A DNA stretch of 64,000 nucleotides from Proteobacteria bacterium ST_bin11 (GTDB lineage Bacteria > Pseudomonadota > Gammaproteobacteria > Methylococcales > Methylomonadaceae), in assembly GCA_002083615.1 (NCBI GenBank), contig MSXO01000012.1:62001-126000 (forward strand). The letters are read 5' to 3'. Of the stretch, positions 61,789 to 64,000 are shown piece after piece (position 1 is the stretch's first letter; every line of letters starts with the position of its first letter). The notes under the pieces were generated by a model, which searched no databases, was not told the origin of the DNA, and was given only the letters and a program-made list of their open reading frames with translations. The translations under genes were made by a program, and so were the position numbers.

Positions 61789-61821
61789 CCTGATAGGGTC
61801 GGTTTCAGCGAAACTATCAGG
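61789..61821 (+). terminator. Bulged hairpin after urtE
   Basis: CCTGATA pairs with TATCAGG, and an inner GTTTC/GAAAC stem has an AGC loop. It lies 48 bp after the urtE stop; no proper T-tract follows, so it may be a 3'-end structure rather than an intrinsic terminator. The rest of the 479-bp gap up to 62220 holds the palindrome at 62086 and no gene. Confidence 0.5.
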
Positions 61822-62085
61822 TTCCCCCCTCGACCGCCCCGCTCCACCGCCAAACTCCGCCAACATTGAGCCACGGGTGTGCACCGCCAAGCGTGTTGTC
61901 GACTAGGTAATCTACGCAACAATATCTAACTTTTTGCCAAATACCCATCAGCTATTTCGGCCCTAAGCCCACAAATACGCGCGCCCCAGCCACCAATAAA
62001 ACTCAGCCCTAAAGTACACCAAAGCCTTATCTGACAAGGCTTAGCGAGACATGCAGCGCCTTAAAAATCCTCTGTTTTTTATATA

Positions 62086-62113
62086 CGTCAAATGACTTAT
62101 GAGTCATCTGACG
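62086..62113. promoter_or_regulatory. Shared 28-bp palindrome, copy 2 (upstream of porin-urtA unit)
   Basis: The same arms as at 54842-54869 with TATG instead of GATG in the centre, and the same ATTGTGC after one variable base. It lies 108 bp before the porin ATG. Identity through about 37 bp with two differences is far above chance. Confidence 0.75.
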
Positions 62114-62220
62114 GATTGTGCAAAAACGCAACAAATTCAACAATCGACCTCGCTAGATTTTGCCGCATCGCTCTCGAGGGCATGCTTAATGATTTGTGCT
62201 TTTAGATTAGGGGACTTTAC

Positions 62221-63471
62221 ATGAAAGCTTATATTGAACATCCAGCAAGTTCGCTCAACACGCGACTATTCCTTACCTCTGCAGTAGCTGCGCTGGCGAT
62301 AGGCTACAGCGCGCAGAGTCAGGCTGGTGCCACCTTTAAAATCGACGATACAAAATGGGTCAGCGTCGGCGCGGGTTTACGTTCCAGTTTCCGAGCTCAG
62401 GAAGGTTCAGCTGGCGCCAGCGGTGACAAATGGAACAACTCCTTCAACCTAGACAACATTCGTTTGTATTTAAACGGTCAAATTCATAAATATTTGAAAA
62501 TAGAATTCAACACCGAGTGCCCAACCTGCGGCAGCGGTGGCCAAGTGCATGTACTGGACGCCGTCGGTAAATTCGAAATCACTCCTTATGCCAACTTATG
62601 GGTGGGCCGCATGCTGGTTCCCGCAGAGCGTCGGGAGTTGAACGGTCCTTTCTACAGCGCGGTCTACAACATTTTCTCTTCCGGTACGCCTTTTCAACCC
62701 TCCGATTACAACCTGACCATCCAAAACAACGGCACCTCCGCCGGCTCTATCGGTCGTGACGACGGTGCGACGTTTTGGGGTGCGGTATTGGACGGTCGCT
62801 TGCAATATTCTGTCGGTTTCTTCCGCGGCCTGAGAGGCGGCGCCAATGTCGACGACAACATCCTCTATGCGCAACGCGTTTCCTATAACTTTTGGGAAGT
62901 TGAAAAGAACCCTGGCTATTACACCTCCGGTACCTATCACGGTAAAGGCGGCGACATCCTGACGGTCGGTGTAGCCAATCAGTATCAAGAAGACGGTGCC
63001 GGCACTACCTCTAGCCCAGCTAACTTTCGCGGCACCACTGTCGACCTGTTGATGGAAAAAGTATTACCCGGCGGCGGCGTAGTCACCTTTAACGGCGAAT
63101 ACAAAAACTATGGCCTGTCTAACGGCTTTAACCAGGCAGCACGCGATGCGGCGACCCCTTTTGCTAACGGCGTGTTTGCCATGTTTGACGGCAACGCTTA
63201 CGACGTCAGCGGTATGTATTTATTCCCGCAAAAAGTCGGCATCGGCCAATTCCAGCCTTACCTGCGTTACGTGAACGTAGATCCCAGTACCAGTAGCGGT
63301 CGCGAAGTCTATGAGGGTGGCGTCAACTATGTCATCGACGGCCACAACGCCAAAATTTTCGCCGCTTACCAATACGGCGACTTACTGACCAAAGGGCTCC
63401 TGGACTTCAGATCCACAGTAACTGGCGAAAACGCCAGCCAGGTTATGGTCGGCTTCCAATGGCAAATCTAA
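62221..63471 (+). CDS. fmdC: Outer-membrane porin of the amide/urea uptake locus (FmdC-like)
   Basis: 416 residues. Signal peptide (TRLFLTSAVAALAIGYSAQSQA, cut before GATF), then a porin-like barrel with WVSVGAGLRSSFRAQEG, DNIRLYLNGQIHKYLKIEFN and a terminal aromatic-ended strand (VMVGFQWQI). CPTCG at about residue 100-104 suggests a disulfide loop. Position in front of urtA suggests passage of amide or urea through the outer membrane, as reported for FmdC in Methylophilus. Confidence 0.82.
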   Translation: MKAYIEHPASSLNTRLFLTSAVAALAIGYSAQSQAGATFKIDDTKWVSVGAGLRSSFRAQEGSAGASGDKWNNSFNLDNIRLYLNGQIHKYLKIEFNTECPTCGSGGQVHVLDAVGKFEITPYANLWVGRMLVPAERRELNGPFYSAVYNIFSSGTPFQPSDYNLTIQNNGTSAGSIGRDDGATFWGAVLDGRLQYSVGFFRGLRGGANVDDNILYAQRVSYNFWEVEKNPGYYTSGTYHGKGGDILTVGVANQYQEDGAGTTSSPANFRGTTVDLLMEKVLPGGGVVTFNGEYKNYGLSNGFNQAARDAATPFANGVFAMFDGNAYDVSGMYLFPQKVGIGQFQPYLRYVNVDPSTSSGREVYEGGVNYVIDGHNAKIFAAYQYGDLLTKGLLDFRSTVTGENASQVMVGFQWQI

Positions 63472-63497
63472 AATACTAATAACAGAGGATTATCACG

Positions 63498-64000
63498 ATG
63501 AACTTAATGAGCAACCCCTTACGTAAACTAGCACTCGGCGCCACATTGTCGTCGCTGTTGCTTGGGGCACCGACTGCCGGTGCTGAAGACACCATCAAAG
63601 TCGGTGTGCTGCACTCTTTGTCTGGCACGATGGCGATCAGCGAAACCACGTTAAAAGACACCATGTTGATGCTGATCGACGAACAGAACAAAAAGGGCGG
63701 CTTGCTCGGCAAGAAGCTGGAAGCGGTGGTCGTTGACCCCGCTTCGAACTGGCCATTGTTTGCGGAAAAAGCCCGCGAACTGATCACCAAGGATAAAGTG
63801 GCTTCCATCTTCGGCTGCTGGACGTCGGTTTCTCGGAAATCGGTATTGCCGGTCATCGAAGAGTTAAACAGCATCCTGTTCTACCCCGTGCAATACGAAG
63901 GGGAAGAGTCCTCTAAAAACGTGTTTTACACAGGTGCAGCGCCCAACCAACAAGCTATTCCGGCGGTCGATTATTTGATGAACGACCTGAAAGTGCAACG
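63498..64000 (+). CDS. urtA: Urea ABC transporter binding protein UrtA, N-terminal part
   Basis: 167 residues up to the window edge. Sec-type signal (KLALGATLSSLLLGAPTAGAE), then TIKVGVLHSLSGTMAISETTLKD, ASNWPLFAEKARELI, FGCWTSVSRKSVLPVIEE and LFYPVQYEGEESSKNVFYTG, matching canonical UrtA. It differs from the FmdD paralogue (56827), which has a twin-arginine signal. GAGG precedes the ATG. Further urt genes probably lie beyond the window. Confidence 0.94.
   Translation, partial: MNLMSNPLRKLALGATLSSLLLGAPTAGAEDTIKVGVLHSLSGTMAISETTLKDTMLMLIDEQNKKGGLLGKKLEAVVVDPASNWPLFAEKARELITKDKVASIFGCWTSVSRKSVLPVIEELNSILFYPVQYEGEESSKNVFYTGAAPNQQAIPAVDYLMNDLKVQ

Overview
The window looks like the chromosome of a gammaproteobacterium. 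The evidence is operon order: the hfq-hflX-hflK-hflC-hisZ run, nnr-tsaE-amiB-mutL-miaA, and yceF/yceD-rpmF-plsX-fabH-fabD-fabG are all gammaproteobacterial arrangements. Base composition is close to balanced, and a formamidase / short-chain-amide uptake cluster of the kind known from methylotrophs points, by inference only, to a methylotroph or methanotroph such as Methylococcales. No methane or methanol oxidation gene is present, so the genus is not proven. No rRNA, tRNA, CRISPR array, prophage or insertion sequence was recognised.

Layout. 1-6040 (minus strand): hisZ (cut by the window edge), hflC, hflK, hflX, hfq, then ettA. 6237-11725 (plus): a KAP-family NTPase gene broken by an 11-bp tandem duplication, a NACHT-LRR NTPase, then a TatD-like hydrolase and tcdA. 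This block and ettA lie inside what is one continuous locus (nnr to hflC) in E. coli. 11730-13512: an unknown protein, a methyltransferase and a lipoprotein. 13509-21676 (minus): nnr, tsaE, amiB, mutL, miaA, a 5-formyltetrahydrofolate cyclo-ligase gene with an in-frame stop, and nspC. 22283-29484: SLATT-like lipoprotein, queG, SprA-related protein, PilZ protein, a thioredoxin-CcdA fusion, mrcB and lolA.

29491-36625: a tightly coupled minus-strand operon (outer-membrane barrel, PstS-like periplasmic protein, hybrid histidine kinase, sigma-54-type response regulator). It faces a good -24/-12 promoter with upstream repeated sites, a zinc-ribbon mini-gene and a candidate structured RNA. 37350-49574: dusA, folE, hemH, a membrane-bound MutS-like ATPase, purT, a lytic transglycosylase, an HDOD protein, yceF and the fatty-acid operon, which ends at a strong terminator after fabG.

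49583-64000 is a nitrogen-scavenging region. A transporter-like histidine kinase (NCS1 permease domain, eight-cysteine cluster, kinase, receiver) and a LuxR-type regulator diverge from fmdA-fmdB and an amide/urea ABC transporter (fmdD, urtBCDE). A second unit follows with an outer-membrane porin and a classic urtA, cut by the window end. An almost identical palindrome lies in front of both transport units and probably ties them to the same regulator.

The best candidates for something undescribed are the KAP + NACHT-LRR pair (probable defence/surveillance module, with one partner apparently switched off by a repeat expansion), the NCS1-Cys-kinase sensor with its shared operator, and the sigma-54 regulated locus with its putative RNA.
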